A stretch of DNA of 11,826 nucleotides from Polyangiaceae bacterium (lineage in GTDB: Bacteria; Myxococcota; Polyangia; Polyangiales; Polyangiaceae), in contig JAICTU010000287.1 of NCBI GenBank assembly GCA_025936205.1, positions 1 through 11,826 of the forward strand, given 5' to 3'. This document shows, piece by piece, positions 1 through 6,012 of this stretch (within the stretch, counting starts at the first letter, position 1; every line of letters starts with the position of its first letter). The position numbers and the translations under genes were made by a program. Under the pieces are notes generated by a model that worked only from the letters and a program-made list of their open reading frames with translations, made no database searches and was not told the DNA's origin.

Positions 1-321
1 ACGGTGCGGCCCGTGCACTACTGCGGCCGGCAGTCGGTGCAGATCCGAGCCGAAGGCATCGAGGCGGAACCCGATCAGCCGAAGAGCCTTTGTCGCCCGG
101 GGGCGGGCGAAGCTCTGCCCGCCCCGCGTTGCGGGCCGCGCCAGCTGTGGTCGCTGGCGCTTCAGCGCGGCGCGGCCGCCGATGGTCGCGCGACGATCGA
201 GTACTATCGTTCGCACGAGGGCCCCGCCTGGCGCTTCTCGCTGGCCAGCCCACACCTGCAGTTCACCATGTACGGCGACTGCGAGCACGAGCTCGAAGGC
301 GACTCGGGCCGACCGCTGTAA
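1..321 (+). CDS. 3' end of an unrecognised protein gene (5' end outside window)
   Basis: Frame 1 is open from the first base to a TAA at 319-321, giving the last 106 or so residues of a protein. Third codon positions are mostly G or C, as in the surrounding real genes, which argues for true coding. A GTG at position 4 is in frame but is probably internal, because the frame is still open at the window edge. The visible part has several Cys (YCGR, LCRP, PRCGP, GDCEHE) and ends in an acidic, hydrophilic tail. I recognise no domain. The gene converges on engB with only 8 nt between the two stop codons, so there is little room for a conventional terminator. Function unknown. Confidence 0.55.
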   Translation, partial: TVRPVHYCGRQSVQIRAEGIEAEPDQPKSLCRPGAGEALPAPRCGPRQLWSLALQRGAAADGRATIEYYRSHEGPAWRFSLASPHLQFTMYGDCEHELEGDSGRPL

Positions 322-329
322 CCCGAATC

Positions 330-998
330 TCAGCCCGTGGGCTCTGGCGCCGGCGGTTCGACGGGCTGATCGAGCTCCAGATGTTGGAGAATCCGGCGCC
401 AGAGTAGCTCGTGCGTCTCGGGCAGCTCGGTCGAGAACCCGAGCCACGGGTGCCCCGTCTGGTCCTTCAAGCGCTGCAGCGCGAGCTTGCGGCCGGAGCT
501 CGGTATCTTGTCGAGCTTGGTGGCGACCCAGAGCACTCCCACCGGAGCGCGCGAACGCGGCGGCACCTGCGCCAGCAGCTCCACCAGCTGCTCGTCGTCC
601 TCCTCGCGTCCACGCCGGGCGTCGACCAGGGCAACCACCAGCGAGAGCGCCGGCCGGCGCAGCAAATAGCCCTCGATCAGCTCCGCCCACTCGGCTTTTT
701 CCGCCTTGGAGCGCTTGGCGTAGCCGTACCCCGGCAAGTCCACCAAGGTGAACCGAGAGCCGAGGCGCGTGGTCACGTCGAACAAGGAGATCTGCCTCGT
801 GCAGCCGGGCGTGCTGCTGGTCCGCACCAGGCGCCGGCGCTCGACGAGCGCATTCATCAGGCTGCTCTTGCCGACGTTCGAGCGCCCCGCGAAGGCCACC
901 TCGAGATGTTGTGGAGCAGGTAGCTGCTCGATCCGCGCGGCTCCTGCCACGAACTGAGCGTCCAGAACGCGGGGTGGGGTGGGGTGGGACGAGGGCAT
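330..998 (-). CDS. engB: Ribosome biogenesis GTP-binding protein EngB (YihA/YsxC)
   Basis: This 222-residue cytoplasmic GTPase belongs to the TRAFAC EngB family, whose members act in late assembly of the large ribosomal subunit and are often essential. Visible motifs are the G1/P-loop GRSNVGKS at residues 38-45, the family signature TPGCTRQ at 63-69 (G2), DLPGYGYA from residue 87 (G3) and TKLDK at 160-164 (G4). A G5-like FSTE follows near the C-terminus. Length is typical apart from a short Pro-rich tail (residues about 212-222). The ATG at 998-996 lies 9 nt after the murJ stop with no clear Shine-Dalgarno, so translation is probably coupled to murJ as the last gene of the run. The first ten codons contain an unusual G-run on the opposite strand (971-988). 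Family assignment is secure. Confidence 0.96.
   Translation of the reverse strand: MPSSHPTPPRVLDAQFVAGAARIEQLPAPQHLEVAFAGRSNVGKSSLMNALVERRRLVRTSSTPGCTRQISLFDVTTRLGSRFTLVDLPGYGYAKRSKAEKAEWAELIEGYLLRRPALSLVVALVDARRGREEDDEQLVELLAQVPPRSRAPVGVLWVATKLDKIPSSGRKLALQRLKDQTGHPWLGFSTELPETHELLWRRILQHLELDQPVEPPAPEPTG
971..988 (+). other. Predicted G-quadruplex motif inside the start of engB
   Basis: The plus strand reads GGGGTGGGGTGGGGTGGG: four G-runs of 3-4 separated by single T residues. Single-nucleotide loops with four G-runs are the pattern known to give very stable parallel quadruplexes. It lies within codons 4-10 of engB. Because engB is on the minus strand, the G-rich strand is the template strand and the mRNA carries the C-rich complement. 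The encoded residues are Ser-His-Pro-Thr-Pro-Pro-Arg, in the variable N-terminus of the GTPase. The motif is seen directly; folding in the cell is inference. Confidence 0.7.
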
Positions 999-1007
999 GG
1001 CGGAAGC

Positions 1008-2654
1008 TCAACCGGTGCGACGGCGCACGGCTCGTAGCAGAAAAACGAGCTCCTTGTGCCTCGTGAAGTAGGCCGCAAGCAGGAAAACGACCGCAAACGA
1101 GGCACTTGCCGCTGCGCCAGGCAACAGCCGATGCCACGCATTGGCCCCCGGTACGGTCAGTGCATGCGCCACCATCCAGCCGGCGGCCGCGGCCGGTACG
1201 GCACAAAAAGCGGTCGCCGCAGCGGAGCGCAGCACGCCTCTCGTATCGATGCTGGGCAGGCGGCGATCCAGCAGCCACCAGAGCAGGCCCATGCGCACGA
1301 AGCTCGCTGCCGTCACGGCCAGGCCAATGCCCACGTGACCCAATACCGGGCGCAAGCCGAGCGCCACGGCAAACAGCACCAGCAGCCCGAAAATGGCGAC
1401 CCTCGGCGGTGTCCGCGTGTCGCCGAGCGCGTAGTAGGCGCTCACCAGCTGCCGCACCCCCGACACCATCCAGATTCCGAGTCCCTGCGCGGCCAGCGCG
1501 TACGCGGTCTCGCGCGCGGCCAGCGCGTCGAACTGACCGCGTTGAAAGATCAAGACGACGATCGGCTGCGCGAGCGAGACCAGCAGCACGCTCGCCGGAA
1601 TCGCGACGAACAGAGAGAGCCGCATACCGAACGCGAAGGTGGCGCCGAGCTCGGCCTGATCGCCGCGGGCGGCCAGCCGCGACAGGCTGGGTAAGGTCGC
1701 GGCCTGCAAGGCCATGATGAAGATGCCCTGTGGGAAATCACACAGGCGCAGCGCGAAGGTGAAATAGCTGGTAGCGCCGACCGGTAAGCCCGACAGCAGC
1801 TGCCGCCCGAGCAACACATCGACGTAGTACACGCCGACGCCCAGGCTGGCTGGGCCCAAGCGCCGTAAGACCTCGCGCACCAGCGGGTGCTTCAGATCCA
1901 GGCGCGGCAGATCGAGCATCCCGATCGCGCGCAAGCTGGGCCACTGCGCCACGACTTGCAGGGCACCGCCGAGCAAGACGCCCACCGCCAGCGCCAGCAT
2001 GCGGTCCTTGCCGTTCGCGATGAAAACGCTCGGCAAGGTCCAGGCGCAGACGATGAAGCTCACGTTGAGCAGCGCCGGAGCGAAGGCCGTGGCCCCGTAG
2101 CGGTGGTAGGTATTCAGCGCGGCGAGGCCCAGCGCCGCGCTGCCCATGAAGAAGATGTAGGGAAACAGCCAGCGCGTGAGCTGCACCGTACGTTCGAACT
2201 GACCCTCGTGCTGATGAAAGCCGCTGGCCGAGACCTCCACCAGCCAGGGCGCCGCCAACACGCCCAACACCGAGACCAGCGCCAGAATGGTGAGCGAGAG
2301 CCCGCGCAGGCGCCGGAACAGATCGCGCGCCGCAGCGTCCCCCTCGGTCTCTCGCGTCGCGGCCAGCACCGGCAGCACGCCGGTCTGCACCGCGCCTTCC
2401 GCGAGCAACTGACGGAGCAGGTTGGGCAGGAGAAACGCGATCGCGAACGCGTCGGTCTCGAAACGATTGAAGATCGCGGCGAGCACCTGTTCGCGCCCCA
2501 GCCCGAGCACTCTACTGGCGAGCGTGCCGGTCGCCACGATGCCCGCCCGGCGCACGATGTTGCGCCGCTCGCCGCCACCGGCCAGAGCCGCGCCCGTGGC
2601 GGGGCCCGCCGCAGCCTGAAGAGCCAGGGCGGGAGGAGGCTCGGGCACGCTCAC
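1008..2654 (-). CDS. murJ: Lipid II flippase MurJ (MviN family)
   Basis: This 548-residue polytopic inner-membrane protein of the MOP superfamily moves lipid-linked peptidoglycan precursor across the membrane. A hydrophilic N-terminus of about 30 residues is followed by the MurJ hallmarks: TLASRVLGLGRE (residues 44-55, containing the conserved Arg) and DAFAIAFLLPNLLRQLLAEGA-type sequence (68-88). Repeated hydrophobic segments then run to a basic end (AVRRRTG), fitting the usual 14 helices. The chosen start is the GTG at 2654-2652, which overlaps the recO TGA as GTGA; a second GTG two codons later (2648) is also possible. The frame stays open upstream to about 2909, but that part lies within recO and gives Arg-rich, non-family sequence. 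It sits between recO and engB, a tight, probably translationally coupled arrangement. Confidence 0.95.
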   Translation of the reverse strand: MSVPEPPPALALQAAAGPATGAALAGGGERRNIVRRAGIVATGTLASRVLGLGREQVLAAIFNRFETDAFAIAFLLPNLLRQLLAEGAVQTGVLPVLAATRETEGDAAARDLFRRLRGLSLTILALVSVLGVLAAPWLVEVSASGFHQHEGQFERTVQLTRWLFPYIFFMGSAALGLAALNTYHRYGATAFAPALLNVSFIVCAWTLPSVFIANGKDRMLALAVGVLLGGALQVVAQWPSLRAIGMLDLPRLDLKHPLVREVLRRLGPASLGVGVYYVDVLLGRQLLSGLPVGATSYFTFALRLCDFPQGIFIMALQAATLPSLSRLAARGDQAELGATFAFGMRLSLFVAIPASVLLVSLAQPIVVLIFQRGQFDALAARETAYALAAQGLGIWMVSGVRQLVSAYYALGDTRTPPRVAIFGLLVLFAVALGLRPVLGHVGIGLAVTAASFVRMGLLWWLLDRRLPSIDTRGVLRSAAATAFCAVPAAAAGWMVAHALTVPGANAWHRLLPGAAASASFAVVFLLAAYFTRHKELVFLLRAVRRRTG

Positions 2655-3403
2655 GAGGCGAGGCCCGCGTGGGCGCGCAAGCAGCCCTCGACCAGTTGAA
2701 GGGTCAGCTCGACGTCCGCTTCTTCGAGCGCGGAGGTGCGGGTAGCCTGAGTGGTGATCAAGCGCTGCCGGGCGGCGCCGCTCACGCGCAGGCCTGCGCC
2801 GCCTCGGGCGCGAGACACGAGCCCGCCGCGAGCCGGGTCGATCAGCGCGGCCTTGCCGTCCGGGCAGCGCACGCCGCTCTCCACACAATGCTCGAGCTCG
2901 AGCCTCCATCCGCAGGCATTGAGCAGCCAGAGCCCGTGCGCCGCGAGCGTCTGGCGCGCGCTGGGTGCGGAAGGGGACTCGCGCTGGAGCGCGCGGGTCT
3001 CCAGCTGATCGAGGCAGCTCAGCGCGAGCTCCCAGAGCGCCGGCTCGGGTGTGTGCGCCGGAGCCGCATGACGAATCCAGCCAAGAAAGGAGCCGGCGGC
3101 CTCCATCGCCGAGAGCTGCGTGAGCATCCCAGGGCGCGGCACCACGACGCGGGCTTCACGCAGCTGCATCAGGTCGGCTCCAGATGCCTCGTCCAGGTCG
3201 ACCTCCAGCGTGTGCAAGGGCTCCAAGCTTCCGCCGAAACGGCGCTGACTCCTGCGTGCGGCGCGCGCCAACGCCGACACTTGGCCGAGCTTCTCGCTGA
3301 ACAGACTCACCACCAGGTCCGCGTCGCTGTACGGAGTGCGGCGCAGGACGAGGGCGAGTGTAGTATGACTGCGTGCCGCCCGGCGACTATGCTGCGTGGC
3401 CAT
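2651..3403 (-). CDS. recO: DNA repair protein RecO
   Basis: This 250-residue RecO mediates loading of RecA onto SSB-coated single-stranded DNA, with RecR, in gap repair. The N-terminal OB-fold region shows the typical opening LALVLRRTPYSDADLVVSLFSE (residues about 16-37), followed by a long helical region (about 95-170). The zinc-binding part looks degenerate: only C173 and C180 remain where many relatives have two CxxC pairs, and GGL at 193-195 is followed by VSRAR rather than Cys. Some well-known RecO proteins also lack the zinc site, so activity need not be lost. The ATG at 3403-3401 lies inside the 3' end of the upstream HTH gene (17-nt overlap), and its TGA overlaps the murJ GTG start. 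Both overlaps suggest coupled translation. Confidence 0.88.
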   Translation of the reverse strand: MATQHSRRAARSHTTLALVLRRTPYSDADLVVSLFSEKLGQVSALARAARRSQRRFGGSLEPLHTLEVDLDEASGADLMQLREARVVVPRPGMLTQLSAMEAAGSFLGWIRHAAPAHTPEPALWELALSCLDQLETRALQRESPSAPSARQTLAAHGLWLLNACGWRLELEHCVESGVRCPDGKAALIDPARGGLVSRARGGAGLRVSGAARQRLITTQATRTSALEEADVELTLQLVEGCLRAHAGLAS

Positions 3404-3887
3404 CAGTGGCGCCGAAGCAGCCCGGTTCGGCGCCCGAGGCCGCAGCCGGGTTCGCCCGAGGAGCTCGGGGTCCGGGGTGCCCCCGGAGAAGCTGCGAGAG
3501 CTCCTGCGGCATGTCGTGGCTGCGCGGCTTGAGCACGATGCTGAGCGCCAGGGCGAACAGGAATAGGAGCAACACGAAGGCGATGGCGACGCCGAAGCGG
3601 CCGCCGCGCGCCGGGCGCACCGGGGTGGAGATGGGCAGGGGCGTCACCCAGGCGGTGCGGCGGCTCGCCGTGTAGCGCGCCAGCACCTCGTCGCAGGACA
3701 CATCCACCGCCCGTGCGTAGGAGCGCAGGAATCCGCGCACGAAGACCTCCCCCGGAAGCTCGTCGAACTGGCCTGCCTCGAGACGCTCCATGCTGGCGAG
3801 AGGAACCCGAGTGGCGCGCGCCACTTCCTCCAGGCTCATCCGCCGCGCCTCGCGCTGGCGGCGCAGGTATTGTCCAACAGGCTCCAT
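3387..3887 (-). CDS. Short RodZ-like HTH membrane protein
   Basis: This 166-residue protein has an N-terminal Xre/RodZ-type helix-turn-helix (residues about 4-72: VGQYLRRQREARRMSLEEVA, then LEAGQFDELPGEVFVRGFLRSYA). The phrase around PGEVFVRGFLRSYAR is typical of the HTH_25 domain of RodZ-like proteins. A basic/Pro-rich linker leads to one transmembrane helix (about 98-119). The remaining 47 or so residues are Pro/Ala-rich and lack the C-terminal periplasmic domain of classical RodZ, so the protein is short for that family. RodZ connects MreB to the cell-elongation machinery; whether this protein does so is inference. It starts 11 nt after the TPR lipoprotein stop with no evident Shine-Dalgarno, and its end overlaps recO by 17 nt. 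Confident about domain and topology, not about role. Confidence 0.85.
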   Translation of the reverse strand: MEPVGQYLRRQREARRMSLEEVARATRVPLASMERLEAGQFDELPGEVFVRGFLRSYARAVDVSCDEVLARYTASRRTAWVTPLPISTPVRPARGGRFGVAIAFVLLLFLFALALSIVLKPRSHDMPQELSQLLRGHPGPRAPRANPAAASGAEPGCFGATDGHAA

Positions 3888-3898
3888 AGACAGACTGG

Positions 3899-4807
3899 TT
3901 AGGGGGTAGCGGTTGGGGGCGAAGTGCTCTCTGGGGTGGTGGTTTTAGGGGGCGTTGTGACCGGCGGCGGAGCGCGATCTTGAAGGCTCAAACATTCTCG
4001 ACCGGCTTCCGTGTGCTGATCCAGCCGAACACAGGTCGCGAGGTCACGCTGGGCTTCGTCGACGCGATTCAGTTTCGAGAGGAGCCGGGCTCGACCGGCA
4101 TAGGCCTCTTGTAGACCGGTACATCTTCCATCAGCGGCATTCAGCGCCTGCGTATAAGCCTCAATCGCTTCTTTCGCGCGGCCCGAACGCTCTTCGGTGA
4201 GCCCCAGCCGATAATAACCCACACAGAAATCGGGCTGCGCCGCGATGCTGCGCGACAGCGCCTGCCGCGCTTCGGAAAGTGCCCCCTGCTCCAGGTAGGC
4301 CCAACCGATATTTCCCCAAGCATTTTCAGGGGTTCGATACAGAATATCGGTCGTGAGCGGGGTCAGTTCCTTGACCGCTTCGGCGTAGCGCTTCTGATGG
4401 ATGAGGATCACTCCGAGCGTGTTGCGCGCCTCCCGGAAGTCCGCTTTCACCGCCAGCGCGTGGCGAACCTGCTTTTCCGCCTGATCGAGGCGGCAGTCCT
4501 CAGCGTCCGTGCCGCGCCGGCAGAAGTCGAGATAGATGAGTGCTGCGAGATGCGCCGCATCGGCGTTCTCTTCATCGAGCTCGACTGCCTTCAGCACATG
4601 CCCCAGCGCTTCGCGGGGCTGACCACGGGTGAGCCACAGGTCGCGAGCGAGATCGTACTCCGCGAGGCTCATGCTCTGCTCGCTCTGAACTGCGCCCGAG
4701 GACTGTGGCGCAGAGCACGCGCTGCCCCCCACCCACACCGCCACCCACAACCCCACCAACCACGCACACGCGTCCCACGGGCGACGCGACATCACGCGAA
4801 ACGGCAT
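3899..4807 (-). CDS. TPR lipoprotein, Tgl/PilF/PilW-like pilus secretin assembly factor
   Basis: This 302-residue exported protein has a hydrophobic signal (residues about 12-29) ending in GGSAC, so C31 is the probable lipidated residue, although the -3 position is Gly rather than Leu. Ser at +2 fits outer-membrane sorting. Residues about 50-270 form tandem TPR units, including the segment LYRTPENAWGNIGWAYLEQG (157-176), which resembles PilF/Tgl proteins. Those lipoproteins promote assembly of the PilQ secretin of type IV pili; in Myxococcus, Tgl is needed for gliding by pili. A Thr/Pro-rich tail (279-302) is an extra. The start at 4807 is supported by a GAGAGGAG Shine-Dalgarno 12 nt upstream; M6 is an alternative. 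It heads the tightly packed genes, 71 nt after the radical SAM gene. Family membership likely; exact orthology to Tgl unproven. Confidence 0.78.
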   Translation of the reverse strand: MPFRVMSRRPWDACAWLVGLWVAVWVGGSACSAPQSSGAVQSEQSMSLAEYDLARDLWLTRGQPREALGHVLKAVELDEENADAAHLAALIYLDFCRRGTDAEDCRLDQAEKQVRHALAVKADFREARNTLGVILIHQKRYAEAVKELTPLTTDILYRTPENAWGNIGWAYLEQGALSEARQALSRSIAAQPDFCVGYYRLGLTEERSGRAKEAIEAYTQALNAADGRCTGLQEAYAGRARLLSKLNRVDEAQRDLATCVRLDQHTEAGRECLSLQDRAPPPVTTPPKTTTPESTSPPTATP

Positions 4808-4819
4808 CAGCTACTGCGT

Positions 4820-4827
4820 CTCCTCTC
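4820..4827 (-). promoter_or_regulatory. Shine-Dalgarno of the TPR lipoprotein gene
   Basis: On the minus strand this reads GAGAGGAG, 12 nt before the ATG at 4807. It is the clearest ribosome-binding site in the minus-strand run and decides the start at 4807 over the internal ATG at 4792. Confidence 0.6.
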
Positions 4828-4869
4828 GCGACATCGTCCCATCGCTACACCCGGGGACGCAACCGAGTC

Positions 4870-4879
4870 AACGCGCGTT
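4870..4879. repeat. Perfect 10-bp palindrome at the end of the radical SAM gene
   Basis: AACGCGCGTT is self-complementary and abuts the radical SAM stop codon, in the 71-nt gap before the TPR gene. It is too short and lacks a T-tract, so it is not called a terminator. It might be a protein site, but short palindromes of this kind also arise by chance in GC-rich DNA. Confidence 0.3.
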
Positions 4880-5868
4880 CACACGATCGGGAGATGCGTC
4901 ACGCTGCGCGGTGGGCGAGCCGCCCCTCGCTGCTGGCGCCACTCGTCCAGAGCCGAGGCTCGGCGCACACACGCGATCGTGCAAGACGCCTCACAACCTT
5001 TCGGCGTTTCAAAGGCTTCGCTCAGATGTGCGCGAGTGTATTCGAGCAGGGGTAGCCCCGGATCCGCGCGGCGCTGGCTGCAGTACGAGACCGTTCCGTG
5101 CTCGTCGACATACAGATAGCGCGCGCCGGCGCGGCAACGGAACGGCACGTCGCGCTGTGCGATCATGCGATCTTCCCAGCCTTCGCCCACGTGGTGAAAT
5201 ACGCTCTTCTTGCTGCGGCGCCGCATCTCCCGATAGAGCGCGGGGAGCTCTGCCCCGGCCAAGCCGGCATCTAGCTGACCCTTGCCGTCGTGCAGCAAGC
5301 CCACCGTCATGAAGAAGCCCAGCCGCTCGACTTCATCGACGAGCGTACGCGTCGCGTCCGGACTGCAGCTGCCGAGCACCGCGTTGACGTTCACTCCGAA
5401 GCGCGCGTGCTGCTTCAACGACACCAGGCGCTTCTGGATTTTGGACAGCGACTTCTCCGAGACCTCGTTGGGCTCGAGATTGTCGATCGAGATCTGTACC
5501 AGGGTGAGGCCGGCGCGGTTGAGCCGGTCGATCCAGCGGCGCGTGAATGCGTAACCGTTGCTGATCAGCGTGCAGACCATGCCGTGCGACACCACACGCG
5601 CCACGAGCTCGTCGAGCTGGGGGTGCAAGAGGGGCTCGCCTCCGGTCAGCGTCACGACCAGCGTGCCGAGCTGCGCCAGGTGATCGATGCGCGCGTTGAG
5701 CACCTCCTGGGGCACGGGCTTCGAAAAGTCGTCGAACTCGTTACAGTAGCCGCAAGTCAGGTTGCAGCGACGGGTCACGACGAGCTGTGCCAAAAAGGGG
5801 CGTCGGACGTCGAGGAGCGCAGCGGCTCCGCGCCCGAGCGCGCGCAAAGGATGACGGGGCAAAAACAC
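4879..5868 (-). CDS. Radical SAM enzyme with SPASM/Twitch-like C-terminal Cys cluster
   Basis: About 329 residues from the preferred GTG at 5868-5866. RRCNLTCGYC gives the radical SAM CxxxCxxC (C35, C39, C42), which binds the [4Fe-4S] cluster that cleaves S-adenosylmethionine; GGEP (76-79) is the SAM-binding motif. The C-terminal part has C245-x12-G-x4-C263, matching the opening of SPASM/Twitch auxiliary-cluster domains, then C292, C296 and C300 (CEASCTIAC). Such enzymes modify peptides, cofactors or carbohydrates; no substrate can be read here, and no small precursor-peptide gene is evident nearby. The frame is open to another GTG at 5973, but that adds Arg/Pro/Gly-rich sequence of doubtful reality. 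It diverges from the CDP-alcohol transferase and precedes the Tgl-like gene by 71 nt on the same strand. Confidence 0.88.
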   Translation of the reverse strand: MFLPRHPLRALGRGAAALLDVRRPFLAQLVVTRRCNLTCGYCNEFDDFSKPVPQEVLNARIDHLAQLGTLVVTLTGGEPLLHPQLDELVARVVSHGMVCTLISNGYAFTRRWIDRLNRAGLTLVQISIDNLEPNEVSEKSLSKIQKRLVSLKQHARFGVNVNAVLGSCSPDATRTLVDEVERLGFFMTVGLLHDGKGQLDAGLAGAELPALYREMRRRSKKSVFHHVGEGWEDRMIAQRDVPFRCRAGARYLYVDEHGTVSYCSQRRADPGLPLLEYTRAHLSEAFETPKGCEASCTIACVRRASALDEWRQQRGAARPPRSVTHLPIV

Positions 5869-6012
5869 GGCCGGCGCCGGGGCTCTAGCACGCCCGGGGC
5901 AGGACCCGCCAATCTTCCCGCGGAGGCGCCCCAGCCGAGTCTTCTCGATGGGGCTTTCCGGCCGAAAGACCACTCGACAATCGGACCCCGGCGCCCCAGA
6001 GCCCCCGGCGAA
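5869..6012. promoter_or_regulatory. Divergent intergenic region
   Basis: This segment separates the radical SAM gene from the CDP-alcohol transferase and must hold the promoters for both if the preferred starts are right. It would shrink to 39 nt if the radical SAM gene starts at 5973. I see no convincing -35/-10 pair on either strand; on the minus strand TATCAT (6018-6013) is a possible -10. Location inferred, elements not resolved. Confidence 0.4.

Noticed and set aside
182..751. Plus-strand open frame of 189 codons across the engB 3' end
   Set aside because: Overlaps two better-supported frames and translates to Arg/Ala/Pro-rich sequence without a domain.
1887..2699. Plus-strand open frame of 270 codons opposite murJ
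   Set aside because: Composition is Gln/Arg/His-rich, typical of a shadow frame; murJ on the other strand has clear family motifs.
2655..2909. Upstream extension of murJ
   Set aside because: The extra 85 codons overlap recO, are Arg-rich and precede the GTGA stop-start overlap that gives a family-like N-terminus.
2669..3532. Plus-strand open frame of 287 codons opposite recO and the HTH gene
   Set aside because: It spans two well-supported genes on the other strand and shows no domain of its own.
5884..5915. Promoter for the radical SAM gene (TTGGCG/TAGAGC on the minus strand)
   Set aside because: Spacing is about 19 nt and both hexamers match poorly; similar pairs occur by chance in this DNA.
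5290..6012. Upstream extension of the CDP-alcohol transferase frame
   Set aside because: It is antisense to the radical SAM gene and gives Gln/Arg/His-rich sequence unlike any transferase; the family-like part begins near 6013.
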